Assembly (NCBI GenBank): GCA_002320935.1
Contig: DCLG01000044.1
Coordinates: forward strand, 15,401 to 20,569
Direction: 5' to 3'
Length of the DNA: 5,169 nt
From: Pedobacter sp. UBA1654
GTDB taxonomy: Bacteria; Bacteroidota; Bacteroidia; Sphingobacteriales; Sphingobacteriaceae
How positions within the stretch are numbered: position 1 is the stretch's first letter; each line of letters begins with the position of its first letter. Shown here one piece after another: positions 1 to 5,169 of the stretch. The position numbers were made by a program, and so were the translations under genes. The notes beneath the pieces were generated by a model, which was not told where the DNA came from, did not search any database, and saw only the letters and a program-made list of their open reading frames with translations.

Positions 1-392
1 TCATCCTGGCTCATGGCATAATAGTCCAGTGCATGAAAGCCGGGATCAAAGCCTATCGTTTTGGTTGGCTCGAAAAGCATATCCCTGGCGGCAAGCCCCA
101 GGTTACCCAAATTGATGGTAGGACGCCTTGGTTGGTTTAAGGGACTATAATTTTGAAAGCCCCTCAAGCTGGTATCCAGGGGCAGTGTCTGGATGCTGTC
201 CCTGGTTAAACGCAGTGTCGTAAAGCGTACGTATTTGGATGTAAATACCACTGAATCTCCCGCATTCTCCAGTTTATTTCGTAGTGAATCCATTTCTTTA
301 TTATCGGTAACAGTTGTTTTAAGATCCTGTGCCGAGGCACCGAACGCACAAAAACATAGAAGTAAAACCAGGAGTAAAGGGGTTTTATACAT
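1..392 (-). CDS. Putative outer-membrane porin (Bacteroidetes 'putative porin' family), N-terminal part, cut by the left window edge
   Basis: The first 130 residues are visible and the frame stays open to the window edge, so the C-terminal part lies outside. Residues 1-21 form a clear Sec signal peptide: a short basic start (MYKT), a leucine-rich core, and an A-S-A cleavage site before Gln22. This marks an exported protein. The mature part contains segments I recognise from the Bacteroidetes putative porin family (Pfam Porin_10 type): LDTSLRGFQNYSPLNQP, then NLGNLGLAARDMLF, then TIGFDPGFHALDYY. Members are predicted beta-barrel outer-membrane proteins. The substrate is not known and cannot be read from this fragment. 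The start is fixed by the signal peptide, and its ATG shares one base with the stop of the upstream phosphorylase gene, so translation is probably coupled. Cys13 and Cys15 lie in the hydrophobic core but do not form a convincing lipobox. Export is nearly certain; the family is a remembered match and the barrel itself is not visible here. Confidence 0.8.
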   Translation of the reverse strand, partial: MYKTPLLLVLLLCFCAFGASAQDLKTTVTDNKEMDSLRNKLENAGDSVVFTSKYVRFTTLRLTRDSIQTLPLDTSLRGFQNYSPLNQPRRPTINLGNLGLAARDMLFEPTKTIGFDPGFHALDYYAMSQD

Positions 393-394
393 TA
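390..394 (-). other. TAATG stop/start overlap
   Basis: On the minus strand the phosphorylase stop TAA (394-392) shares its last A with the porin ATG (392-390). Such one-base overlaps usually mean that terminating ribosomes restart on the downstream gene. No Shine-Dalgarno-like sequence is needed or obvious here. It also supports the chosen porin start over the internal Met34. Confidence 0.85.
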
Positions 395-1207
395 TAGTGC
401 AGAGATTAACTGGCTTAGTATATGGGTCATTTTAGGTTCGGCATTTTTTGCCGTTTCAATGATGTCTTCGACACTTGTTGGCTGCAGATCTTCTGGAAAA
501 CCCTCATCTGTAAGCACAGAGATGGCAAATACCGGAATAGACATGTGATTGGCGACGATAACTTCGGGCACGGTGCTCATGCCAACAGCATCGCCTCCAA
601 TGATCCTAAGATACTTGTATTCTGCCTTCGTTTCAAGATTTGGTCCGGTTACGGAAACATACACCCCCTGATGACAGGTGATTTGATTTGCTTCGGCAAT
701 TTCCAGCGCAGCATTGATGAGTTTCTTATTATAAGGGGCACTCATATCTGGGAACCTTGGTCCCATCTGCCCGTCATTACGGCCACGTAGCGGGCTCTCC
801 GGTTGTAGGTTGATGTGATCGTTGATGACCATAAGGTCTCCTTTTTTGAAGGCCGGGTTTAATGAGCCTGCAGCATTGGAAACAAACAACCATTGGATAC
901 CCAATGATTTCATTACCCGGATCGGGAAGGTAATCTGTTGCATGGAATACCCTTCATAATAATGAAGTCTGCCTTGCATTGCAACTACTTTTTTGCCATT
1001 CAAAGTTCCGAAAATGAGCTTCCCAGAGTGAAACTCCAGGGTGGATATTGGGAAGTTAGGTATGTTGGAATACATTAAACTGAATTCTACCTGAATATCT
1101 GTAACCAGTCCACCAAGGCCAGTACCAAGTACGATGCCTAATTCTGGTTCAAAGTTGTTTGTTTTTTGCCTGATGTACTGAACGGTTTCTTGTATGTTTT
1201 GATACAT
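392..1207 (-). CDS. punA: Purine nucleoside phosphorylase, trimeric (PNP-I, inosine/guanosine) family
   Basis: This cytosolic purine-salvage enzyme cleaves purine (deoxy)nucleosides with phosphate to a free base and (deoxy)ribose-1-phosphate. At 271 residues it has the usual length for the trimeric family. Visible motifs, in order: the phosphate loop GTGLGG (28-33), HSGKL (60-64), GRLHYYEGY (79-87, with the Arg/His/Tyr set matching human R84/H86/Y88), NAAG (111-114, human N115-A116), TGPNLET (187-193, Glu192 matching human E201) and GMSTVPE (209-215, Met-Ser matching human M219-S220). Where human PNP has the base-contacting Asn243, this protein has Asp234 in the segment SVLTDEGFPE. That could change which bases are accepted. 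The ATG at 1207 matches the expected family N-terminus (MYQNIQETVQYI), although it lies 59 nt inside the end of lpxK. Translation of the phosphorylase is therefore probably linked to lpxK upstream and to the porin downstream. The family call is firm; exact substrate preference is open. The symbol punA follows use in other bacteria. Confidence 0.95.
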   Translation of the reverse strand: MYQNIQETVQYIRQKTNNFEPELGIVLGTGLGGLVTDIQVEFSLMYSNIPNFPISTLEFHSGKLIFGTLNGKKVVAMQGRLHYYEGYSMQQITFPIRVMKSLGIQWLFVSNAAGSLNPAFKKGDLMVINDHINLQPESPLRGRNDGQMGPRFPDMSAPYNKKLINAALEIAEANQITCHQGVYVSVTGPNLETKAEYKYLRIIGGDAVGMSTVPEVIVANHMSIPVFAISVLTDEGFPEDLQPTSVEDIIETAKNAEPKMTHILSQLISAL

Positions 1208-2243
1208 ATTCTAAAATTTCTTGGTTAAATGTAGCTTGATCACTTGCATGAATATCCACCTTTATTGGTAGAAAAAATACGGGCAAATTTACTAGTAAAT
1301 CTTTGATACTTTCATCTAATAAACGCTGGGCATCCTTTTCTGTTGTAACGATCAATTTTTCAGGATCCGGATGTTCTTCAAAGGCTTTTACCAGTGCCTT
1401 AATTTCTGCTTTACTGAACTTATGATGATCAGGATAACGGTGCTGATGAACCTTTCTGTATTGCCCTTCCAGGTAGCTCAGCAGTGGCTTGGTGTTGGCA
1501 ATCCCCGTTAACAGGAATACCGTGGCTGAGGTACCGAAGCTTTCATTGTTAATGGCGCCTGTCTTCGGATAAACAGGTTTTAAGTTATGGTACTGTATAC
1601 TTGCAAAGGCTATCTGATGTTCATTGAAGTCGGCGAACTTACCTTTGATCCTGTGCTTTGCGGCATCGTCAACTTCTAAAGGACTTTTAGTGATCAGGAT
1701 CTTCTGTGCTCTTCTATAGCCACTGAAGGGCTCTCGAAGATTCCCGCTCGGCAGCAACCATTGGGACCTTAACATCTTATCGAACTCAAACAACAGAATG
1801 GAATACCCCGGACTGACTTTGCGGTGCTGAAAGGCATCATCGAGAATTATCAGATCATGACTTGACCGGAGCCGCTCTATTCCGGTTCTCCGGTCTTCAC
1901 AGACGGCTACTGTTACGTCGGGAAATTTCTGGTAATACTGAAGGGGTTCATCGCCTATACTTGCTGCAGTAGCACTTTGATCTGCCTGGATAAATCCTTT
2001 TGTTGCTCTTCCATAACCCCGGCTTAGAATAGCGATCTTATATTGCCCTAATAGTTGCACAAGGTATTCGGTTACAGGGGTCTTACCGCTTCCGCCAACG
2101 GCCAGGTTGCCTACACATATCACTGGGAGGTCATATTGATGACTTTTAAAGATGCCCAGGTCATAGCATTTATTTCGTAAAACGACGATCAGGCCGTACA
2201 AGATTGCGAAGGGAAAGAGTAATGGTTGTATGTATTTTATCAT
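1149..2243 (-). CDS. lpxK: Tetraacyldisaccharide 4'-kinase (lipid A biosynthesis)
   Basis: LpxK uses ATP to phosphorylate the 4' position of the tetraacyl-disaccharide 1-phosphate, giving lipid IVA, at the inner face of the cytoplasmic membrane. Numbering from the ATG at 2243 (364 residues), residues about 7-22 form the N-terminal hydrophobic membrane-associating helix. The P-loop is VGGSGKTP (49-56). SRGYGR (74-79) and GDEP (97-100) follow; Asp98 corresponds to the catalytic Asp of characterised LpxK. The Walker-B-like motif is LDDAFQHR (134-141). PSGNLREP (165-172), YPDHHKFS (270-277) with the conserved histidine region, and TTEKDAQRL (300-308) complete the family signature. A longer reading from a TTG at 2264 adds seven residues (MLFLNSR), but MIKYIQ at the ATG is the more typical start. 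The 3' end overlaps the phosphorylase start by 59 nt, and the last 17 or so residues are basic and polar (NRSVHQAKNKQL), perhaps an unconserved tail. Presence of lpxK shows a Gram-negative, lipid A-making cell. Confidence 0.95.
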   Translation of the reverse strand: MIKYIQPLLFPFAILYGLIVVLRNKCYDLGIFKSHQYDLPVICVGNLAVGGSGKTPVTEYLVQLLGQYKIAILSRGYGRATKGFIQADQSATAASIGDEPLQYYQKFPDVTVAVCEDRRTGIERLRSSHDLIILDDAFQHRKVSPGYSILLFEFDKMLRSQWLLPSGNLREPFSGYRRAQKILITKSPLEVDDAAKHRIKGKFADFNEHQIAFASIQYHNLKPVYPKTGAINNESFGTSATVFLLTGIANTKPLLSYLEGQYRKVHQHRYPDHHKFSKAEIKALVKAFEEHPDPEKLIVTTEKDAQRLLDESIKDLLVNLPVFFLPIKVDIHASDQATFNQEILEYVSKHTRNRSVHQAKNKQL

Positions 2244-2252
2244 GCGCGAATT

Positions 2253-2260
2253 CAAAAATA
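2253..2260 (-). promoter_or_regulatory. Weak candidate -7 box for lpxK
   Basis: The minus strand reads TATTTTTG, matching the Bacteroidetes -7 consensus TAnnTTTG. It ends only 9 nt before the lpxK ATG, so the transcript would be almost leaderless. I see no TTG or TTTG at the expected -33 distance. A second near-match (AATATTTG, 2269-2262) lies just upstream. The region is A/T rich, so chance matches are likely. This marks the probable promoter zone rather than a firm site. Confidence 0.3.
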
Positions 2261-2272
2261 ACAAATATTAAG

Positions 2273-2283
2273 TGGTTTAACCA
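2273..2283. repeat. Short inverted repeat TGGTT-T-AACCA in the divergent promoter region
   Basis: Five-base arms flank a single central T, near the middle of the 120-bp region between the divergent lpxK and dehydrogenase genes. Such a symmetrical site could bind a dimeric regulator, but it is short and could easily arise by chance. No second copy is seen nearby. Confidence 0.25.
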
Positions 2284-2334
2284 GCACCTGAATTAGGAGC
2301 CTGTTACGCCCGGGGATTGGCTTCAAAAAATCCG

Positions 2335-2342
2335 TATATTTG
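2335..2342 (+). promoter_or_regulatory. Bacteroidetes-type -7 promoter box for the P5C dehydrogenase gene
   Basis: TATATTTG is a perfect match to TAnnTTTG and ends 21 nt before the ATG at 2364. That would place the transcription start near 2349 and give a leader of about 15 nt. The leader is A/T rich (ACATTAACATTAAACT) without a Shine-Dalgarno sequence, as is usual in this phylum. The -33 element is poor: the nearest TTG (2317-2319) leaves a spacer of 15 nt, shorter than the usual 19-21. Confidence 0.55.
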
Positions 2343-2363
2343 TGTAAACATTAACATTAAACT

Positions 2364-3998
2364 ATGCTTAAAGGATTTTTTAACGTACCCACACCTGTCA
2401 ATGAACCAATTTTGGACTATGCACCAGGCAGTAAAGAACGTCAGCTTTTAAAAGAAGCAATCGCGGAAGCCCGTTCAAAGCAGCTTGAAATTCCAATGCA
2501 CATTGGTGGTAAGGCAGTACATACAGATCAGAAAGGGAATGTAACCCCGCCACATGATCATCAACATATATTAGCAAAATACAGTAAAGGCGACAGCACG
2601 CATGTTGAGCAAGCAATTGATGCTGCTTTAGCTGCCAAAGCAGACTGGGAGAACCTTGCATGGGAACATCGTGCTTCGATCTTCTTGAAAGCGGCAGACC
2701 TTATTGCGGGTCCTTACCGCTATAAATTGAATGCAGCAACCATGCTTGGCCAATCTAAAAATGCTTACCAGGCAGAAATTGATTCAGCCTGTGAGCTGAT
2801 TGATTTCCTGCGCTTCAACGTAAGCTACATGTCGGACATTTACAAGCAACAGCCTCCGGTTTCGAGCAAAGGCACCTGGAACAGGCTTGAGCAACGCCCC
2901 TTAGAAGGCTTTGTATTTGCTTTAACACCGTTCAACTTTACCGCTATTGCTGGTAACTTGCCTACATCTGTTGCCATGATGGGTAACGTTGTGGTGTGGA
3001 AACCTGCAAATACGCAGATCTATGCTGCCAATGTTTTGATGGAGATTTTCAAAGAAGCAGGTTTACCTGACGGCGTGATCAACCTGATTTATGTGTCTGG
3101 CCCTGTTGCCGGAGATGTGATCTTTAACCATGCGGATTTCGCTGGTATCCACTTCACCGGTTCTACTGGGGTATTCCAGGATATCTGGAAAACCATTGGC
3201 ACAAACATTCACAAATACAAAACCTATCCACGTATTGTTGGTGAAACTGGTGGTAAGGATTTCATCCTTGTTCATGGTTCTGCCGATGTGGAAGCCTCAG
3301 CTACGGCAATTGTAAGAGGTGCTTTTGAATACCAGGGACAGAAATGTTCGGCAGCATCAAGGGTTTATGTTGCGCAAAGCGTATGGCCACAGATTAAGGA
3401 ATTGATGGTTCGTGACCTAGCAACTTTCAAAATGGGTGGTACTGAAGATTTCAGTAATTTCATAAACGCTGTTATCGATGAGAACTCCTTTGATAAGCTG
3501 GCTAAGTATATCGATGCAGCAAAAGAAGACCCTGCATTGGAGATTATTGCCGGTGGTGGTTACGACAAATCTAAAGGCTACTTTATTGAGCCAACGGTAA
3601 TTGTAGTAAAGGACCCAAGATATGTGACCATGTGCGAAGAGTTGTTTGGCCCTGTCTTAACGATTTACGCTTATGAGGATGCAGACTTTGATGAAGTGAT
3701 CAAAATCATTGACACCACCTCGATCTATGCACTTACAGGATCAATTATAGCGCAGGATCGTTACGCAATTGAAAAGGCTTCAATAGGTCTTCGTAATGCA
3801 GCTGGTAACTTCTACATCAATGATAAATGTACAGGTGCCGTTGTAGGGCAGCAGCCATTTGGCGGTGCAAGAGGTTCGGGTACCAACGATAAAGCTGGCT
3901 CCATGATTAACCTGCTTCGCTGGGTATCTCCACGTGCAATCAAAGAAACATTTGCACCTGCAAAAGATTACCGTTACCCCTTCTTAGCTGAAGATTAA
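2364..3998 (+). CDS. pruA: L-glutamate gamma-semialdehyde (1-pyrroline-5-carboxylate) dehydrogenase, ALDH4A1 type
   Basis: This enzyme oxidises L-glutamate gamma-semialdehyde, the open form of 1-pyrroline-5-carboxylate, to L-glutamate with NAD+. It is the second step of proline breakdown, after proline dehydrogenase. The protein is complete at 544 residues and aligns from memory along its length with human mitochondrial ALDH4A1 at a near-constant offset of 20 residues. Visible residues: oxyanion Asn191 in TPFNFTAI (188-195), NAD-binding Lys213 in WKP (212-214), FTGST (264-268), general base Glu294 in GETGGKD (293-299), nucleophile Cys328 in GQKCSAASR (325-333) and EELFGP (425-430). The C-terminal block NAAGNFYIND, then GQQPFGGARGSGTNDKAG (495-512), contains the family's aldehyde-anchor loop. 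It is a stand-alone enzyme, not the PutA fusion with proline dehydrogenase. No proline dehydrogenase gene is in the window. The gene has its own promoter-like box upstream and hairpins downstream, so it is probably monocistronic. All catalytic residues are intact. The symbol pruA follows common usage. Confidence 0.95.
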   Translation: MLKGFFNVPTPVNEPILDYAPGSKERQLLKEAIAEARSKQLEIPMHIGGKAVHTDQKGNVTPPHDHQHILAKYSKGDSTHVEQAIDAALAAKADWENLAWEHRASIFLKAADLIAGPYRYKLNAATMLGQSKNAYQAEIDSACELIDFLRFNVSYMSDIYKQQPPVSSKGTWNRLEQRPLEGFVFALTPFNFTAIAGNLPTSVAMMGNVVVWKPANTQIYAANVLMEIFKEAGLPDGVINLIYVSGPVAGDVIFNHADFAGIHFTGSTGVFQDIWKTIGTNIHKYKTYPRIVGETGGKDFILVHGSADVEASATAIVRGAFEYQGQKCSAASRVYVAQSVWPQIKELMVRDLATFKMGGTEDFSNFINAVIDENSFDKLAKYIDAAKEDPALEIIAGGGYDKSKGYFIEPTVIVVKDPRYVTMCEELFGPVLTIYAYEDADFDEVIKIIDTTSIYALTGSIIAQDRYAIEKASIGLRNAAGNFYINDKCTGAVVGQQPFGGARGSGTNDKAGSMINLLRWVSPRAIKETFAPAKDYRYPFLAED

Positions 3999-4000
3999 TA

Positions 4001-4026
4001 GTTGATCCGCAGTTCGCTGCGACAAC
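4001..4026 (+). other. Small hairpin with UUCG loop just after the dehydrogenase stop
   Basis: CGCAG (4008-4012) and CTGCG (4017-4021) pair across a TTCG loop. GTTG (4001-4004) and CAAC (4023-4026) can add an outer stem across a small asymmetric internal loop. The closing pair is G-C, not the extra-stable C(UUCG)G form. There is no T-run after it, so it is not a standard terminator by itself. It could protect the mRNA 3' end or slow the polymerase before the terminator about 25 nt further on. Confidence 0.5.
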
Positions 4027-4050
4027 CATTAACAATACTCTTTATAAATG

Positions 4051-4078
4051 AAAAGCTCCCGGATCCCAGGAGCTTTTT
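4051..4078. terminator. Bidirectional intrinsic terminator between convergent genes
   Basis: AAAAGCTCC (4051-4059) pairs perfectly with GGAGCTTTT (4069-4077) across a 9-nt loop. On the plus strand the hairpin ends in five T (4074-4078). On the minus strand the upstream A-run becomes a T-run. It lies 52 nt after the plus-strand dehydrogenase stop and 46 nt beyond the minus-strand carbonic anhydrase stop, so one structure can end both transcripts. The loop contains GGATCC, which could pair with itself in a dimer but not within one stem. Confidence 0.85.
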
Positions 4079-4108
4079 CATTTATTAAACTAAAAACGGC
4101 ATTTATCT

Positions 4109-4126
4109 AAAAAGAACCATTGTTCT
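4109..4126 (-). terminator. Weak second terminator-like hairpin at the carbonic anhydrase stop
   Basis: On the minus strand AGAAC (4126-4122), loop AATG and GTTCT (4117-4113) form a 5-bp stem, followed by a T-run that begins at 4113 and reaches 4109. The stem overlaps the TAG stop (4127-4125). It is short and low in G+C, so it would be a weak terminator or pause site ahead of the strong one at 4051-4078. Confidence 0.3.
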
Positions 4127-4796
4127 ATTTAGGTATTTCATTTACGTGGAATACTGGTGATAACTTATCCGGAGCAGCAGCGCTCAAGCCCAGGTCAGTG
4201 ATCAAGCCGGTTTCAATGCTGTACACCCAGCCATGAACACTTAGCTTAGAACCGTTCGCCCATTTGTTTTGAACGATAGAGGTTTTAGACAAGTTATATA
4301 CACTCTCTGCCACGTTTAGCTCTACCAATCTGTTGCAACGCTCTTTATGGTCGGTGATGGCGTCCATTTCTTCATGGTGTAAACGGTAAGTATCTTTAAT
4401 TGCACGTAACCAGTTGTCTATAATACCAAACTGTTTGTTCGCTAAAGCTGCCTCTACACCACCACAACCGTAGTGACCACATACGATAACATGTTCTACA
4501 CCCAACACGTTTACTGCATAATCCAGCACGCTAAGCATGCTCATATCCGTGTGTACAACTACGTTAGCAATGTTTCTAAGTACAAAGATATCACCCGGGT
4601 TGGTGTTGGTAATCTGGTTTGCAGGTACGCGGCTATCAGAACAGCCAATCCATAATACAGGTGGCTTCTGCCCTTTTGAAAGCTTATTAAAGAAGTCAGG
4701 ATTTTCTTCCAGGGTTTTAGCTACCCATTCTTTGTTTCCTTCAAGTAAGCTTTCGTATGTAATGTGAGAGTGTTTTTCTTCGTGTAATGCGCACAT
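4125..4796 (-). CDS. can: Beta-class carbonic anhydrase
   Basis: This zinc enzyme reversibly hydrates CO2 to bicarbonate in the cytoplasm, supplying bicarbonate to carboxylases and balancing pH. It is complete at 223 residues, usual for the family. The zinc and catalytic residues are all visible: Cys52-x-Asp54-x-Arg56 in GCSDSRVPANQ (51-61), and His108 and Cys111 in CGHYGCGG (106-113). Other family segments are PGDIFVLRNIAN (67-78) and SVHGWVYSIETG (186-197). Trp49, Arg74 and Tyr192 match by position the Trp39/Arg64/Tyr181 set of the Haemophilus and E. coli enzymes, which forms the inhibitory bicarbonate pocket of the allosteric (type II) group. Bicarbonate regulation is thus possible, though inferred only from these residues. 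There is no signal peptide. The gene starts 29 nt after the stop of a SulP-type transporter on the same strand, without an obvious promoter of its own, so the two are probably co-transcribed. The short A/T-rich spacer lacks a Shine-Dalgarno sequence. Confidence 0.95.
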   Translation of the reverse strand: MCALHEEKHSHITYESLLEGNKEWVAKTLEENPDFFNKLSKGQKPPVLWIGCSDSRVPANQITNTNPGDIFVLRNIANVVVHTDMSMLSVLDYAVNVLGVEHVIVCGHYGCGGVEAALANKQFGIIDNWLRAIKDTYRLHHEEMDAITDHKERCNRLVELNVAESVYNLSKTSIVQNKWANGSKLSVHGWVYSIETGLITDLGLSAAAPDKLSPVFHVNEIPK

Positions 4797-4825
4797 AATT
4801 CAATTATTTATATGGTTGTTTAGAT

Positions 4826-5169
4826 TTAATTATTTATTTCTTCAATTACCTTGGTGTCAATTTTCGGCACCGTGTAACTCTGTTGGATATTTTCCAACTG
4901 GACAATAATTCCTTTGGTAAGGGCATTGTGTTTGAAATTATTGATGATCTCCAATACATCCGGGTCAATATAACGGGCGTTGGTTCCATCAATGATCACA
5001 TTGGTTTCATTAGGTATTTTGGTCAGCATCATTTGGATTGCCGCTTTATTCAGGAAGGATACTTCCTCAGCAAGCTTGATTCTGATGTTCTTCTTTTTGT
5101 CGTCCTGAGTAATGCGATAGAAGAAAGAGTTCCGCATGTTGGTACGTAGAAGGTAGAAAATAGAAACTA
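4826..5169 (-). CDS. SulP-family anion (sulfate/bicarbonate) transporter, C-terminal STAS-domain part, cut by the right window edge
   Basis: The last 113 residues are visible, and the frame is open through the window edge, so the start lies outside. Residues 1-7 of the fragment (VSIFYLL) are hydrophobic and look like the end of the last membrane segment. RTNMRNSFFYRI then leads into a STAS domain: a beta strand (NIRIKLAEEVSFLN, 27-40), a helix with KAAIQMML (41-48), a strand VIIDGT (57-62), IDPDVLEIINNF (67-78) and a strand IIVQLEN (87-93). This order, with SFLNKAAI followed by VIIDGT and YIDPDVLEII, is typical of the cytoplasmic tail of Bacteroidetes SulP permeases. SulP proteins move sulfate, bicarbonate or other anions. 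The carbonic anhydrase gene directly downstream favours bicarbonate, by inference. The in-frame ATG at 5137 would give a 103-residue lone STAS protein, but the membrane-like residues before it argue against that. The transporter body itself is not seen here. Confidence 0.8.
   Translation of the reverse strand, partial: VSIFYLLRTNMRNSFFYRITQDDKKKNIRIKLAEEVSFLNKAAIQMMLTKIPNETNVIIDGTNARYIDPDVLEIINNFKHNALTKGIIVQLENIQQSYTVPKIDTKVIEEINN

Noticed and set aside
324..392. Possible lipoprotein signal in the porin N-terminus
   Set aside because: Cys13 and Cys15 sit within the hydrophobic core without an L-[AS]-[GA]-C lipobox, and a standard A-S-A cleavage site follows at residue 21.
193..435. Plus-strand ORF of 80 codons opposite the porin start
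   Set aside because: It lies antisense to the signal-peptide-bearing porin and the phosphorylase end, has no recognisable motif, and is explained as a shadow of those genes.
422..790. Plus-strand ORF of 122 codons inside the phosphorylase gene
   Set aside because: It is fully antisense to a well-supported enzyme gene; its composition (many His, Trp, Phe, Arg) is typical of a shadow frame, and no family is recognised.
2244..2264. TTG start that would lengthen LpxK by seven residues
   Set aside because: The ATG at 2243 gives the usual MIKYIQ-type N-terminus directly before the hydrophobic helix; the extra residues add nothing recognisable and overlap the possible promoter box.
2398..2661. Minus-strand ORF opposite the 5' part of the dehydrogenase gene
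   Set aside because: It is antisense to conserved dehydrogenase sequence and has no motif or start context.
3063..3315. Overlapping plus- and minus-strand ORFs of 60-70 codons within the dehydrogenase gene
   Set aside because: Both lie in other frames of a strongly conserved catalytic region and are best read as shadows.
4473..4767. Two plus-strand ORFs opposite the carbonic anhydrase
   Set aside because: They are antisense to the zinc-binding core of the carbonic anhydrase, and no protein family is recognised.
4883..5149. Plus-strand ORF of 88 codons opposite the STAS domain
   Set aside because: It is antisense to the SulP tail, whose reading frame matches a known domain and remains open to the edge.

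Overview
The window looks like ordinary core chromosome of a Bacteroidetes bacterium, probably in or near the Sphingobacteriaceae (Pedobacter-like). This rests on several observations. A TAnnTTTG-type -7 promoter box precedes the plus-strand gene. Start codons are preceded by A/T-rich leaders without a Shine-Dalgarno sequence. A Bacteroidetes-type outer-membrane 'putative porin' is present, and the encoded proteins resemble that phylum. The genus is an inference from remembered family resemblance, not from a search.

Left block (1-2243, minus strand): a tightly packed set read in the order lpxK (lipid A 4'-kinase), trimeric-type purine nucleoside phosphorylase, then a signal-peptide-bearing putative porin that runs off the left edge. 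lpxK and the phosphorylase overlap by 59 nt. The phosphorylase stop and the porin start share one base (TAATG). This block is very probably one transcript.

Middle (2244-3998): a 120-bp divergent intergenic region carries a good -7 box for the plus-strand gene and only a weak candidate for lpxK. The plus-strand gene is a complete 544-residue L-glutamate gamma-semialdehyde (1-pyrroline-5-carboxylate) dehydrogenase of the ALDH4A1 type, which catalyses the last step of proline catabolism. It is followed by a small hairpin and then by a strong hairpin flanked by A and T tracts, which should terminate transcription from both sides.

Right block (4125-5169, minus strand): the C-terminal STAS-domain end of a SulP-family anion transporter, cut by the right edge, lies 29 nt upstream of a complete beta-class carbonic anhydrase. 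The pair suggests coupled bicarbonate transport and CO2/bicarbonate interconversion. The transporter fragment has an in-frame ATG at 5137, but the frame stays open to the window edge, so it is not a free-standing small STAS protein.

I found no tRNA, rRNA, CRISPR array, insertion sequence, phage gene or toxin-antitoxin pair. There is no gene-free stretch longer than about 130 bases. I see no evidence for a wholly new system. The most informative points are the SulP-carbonic anhydrase pair, the overlapping lpxK-phosphorylase-porin set, and an Asp in the phosphorylase where the human enzyme has the base-specifying Asn.
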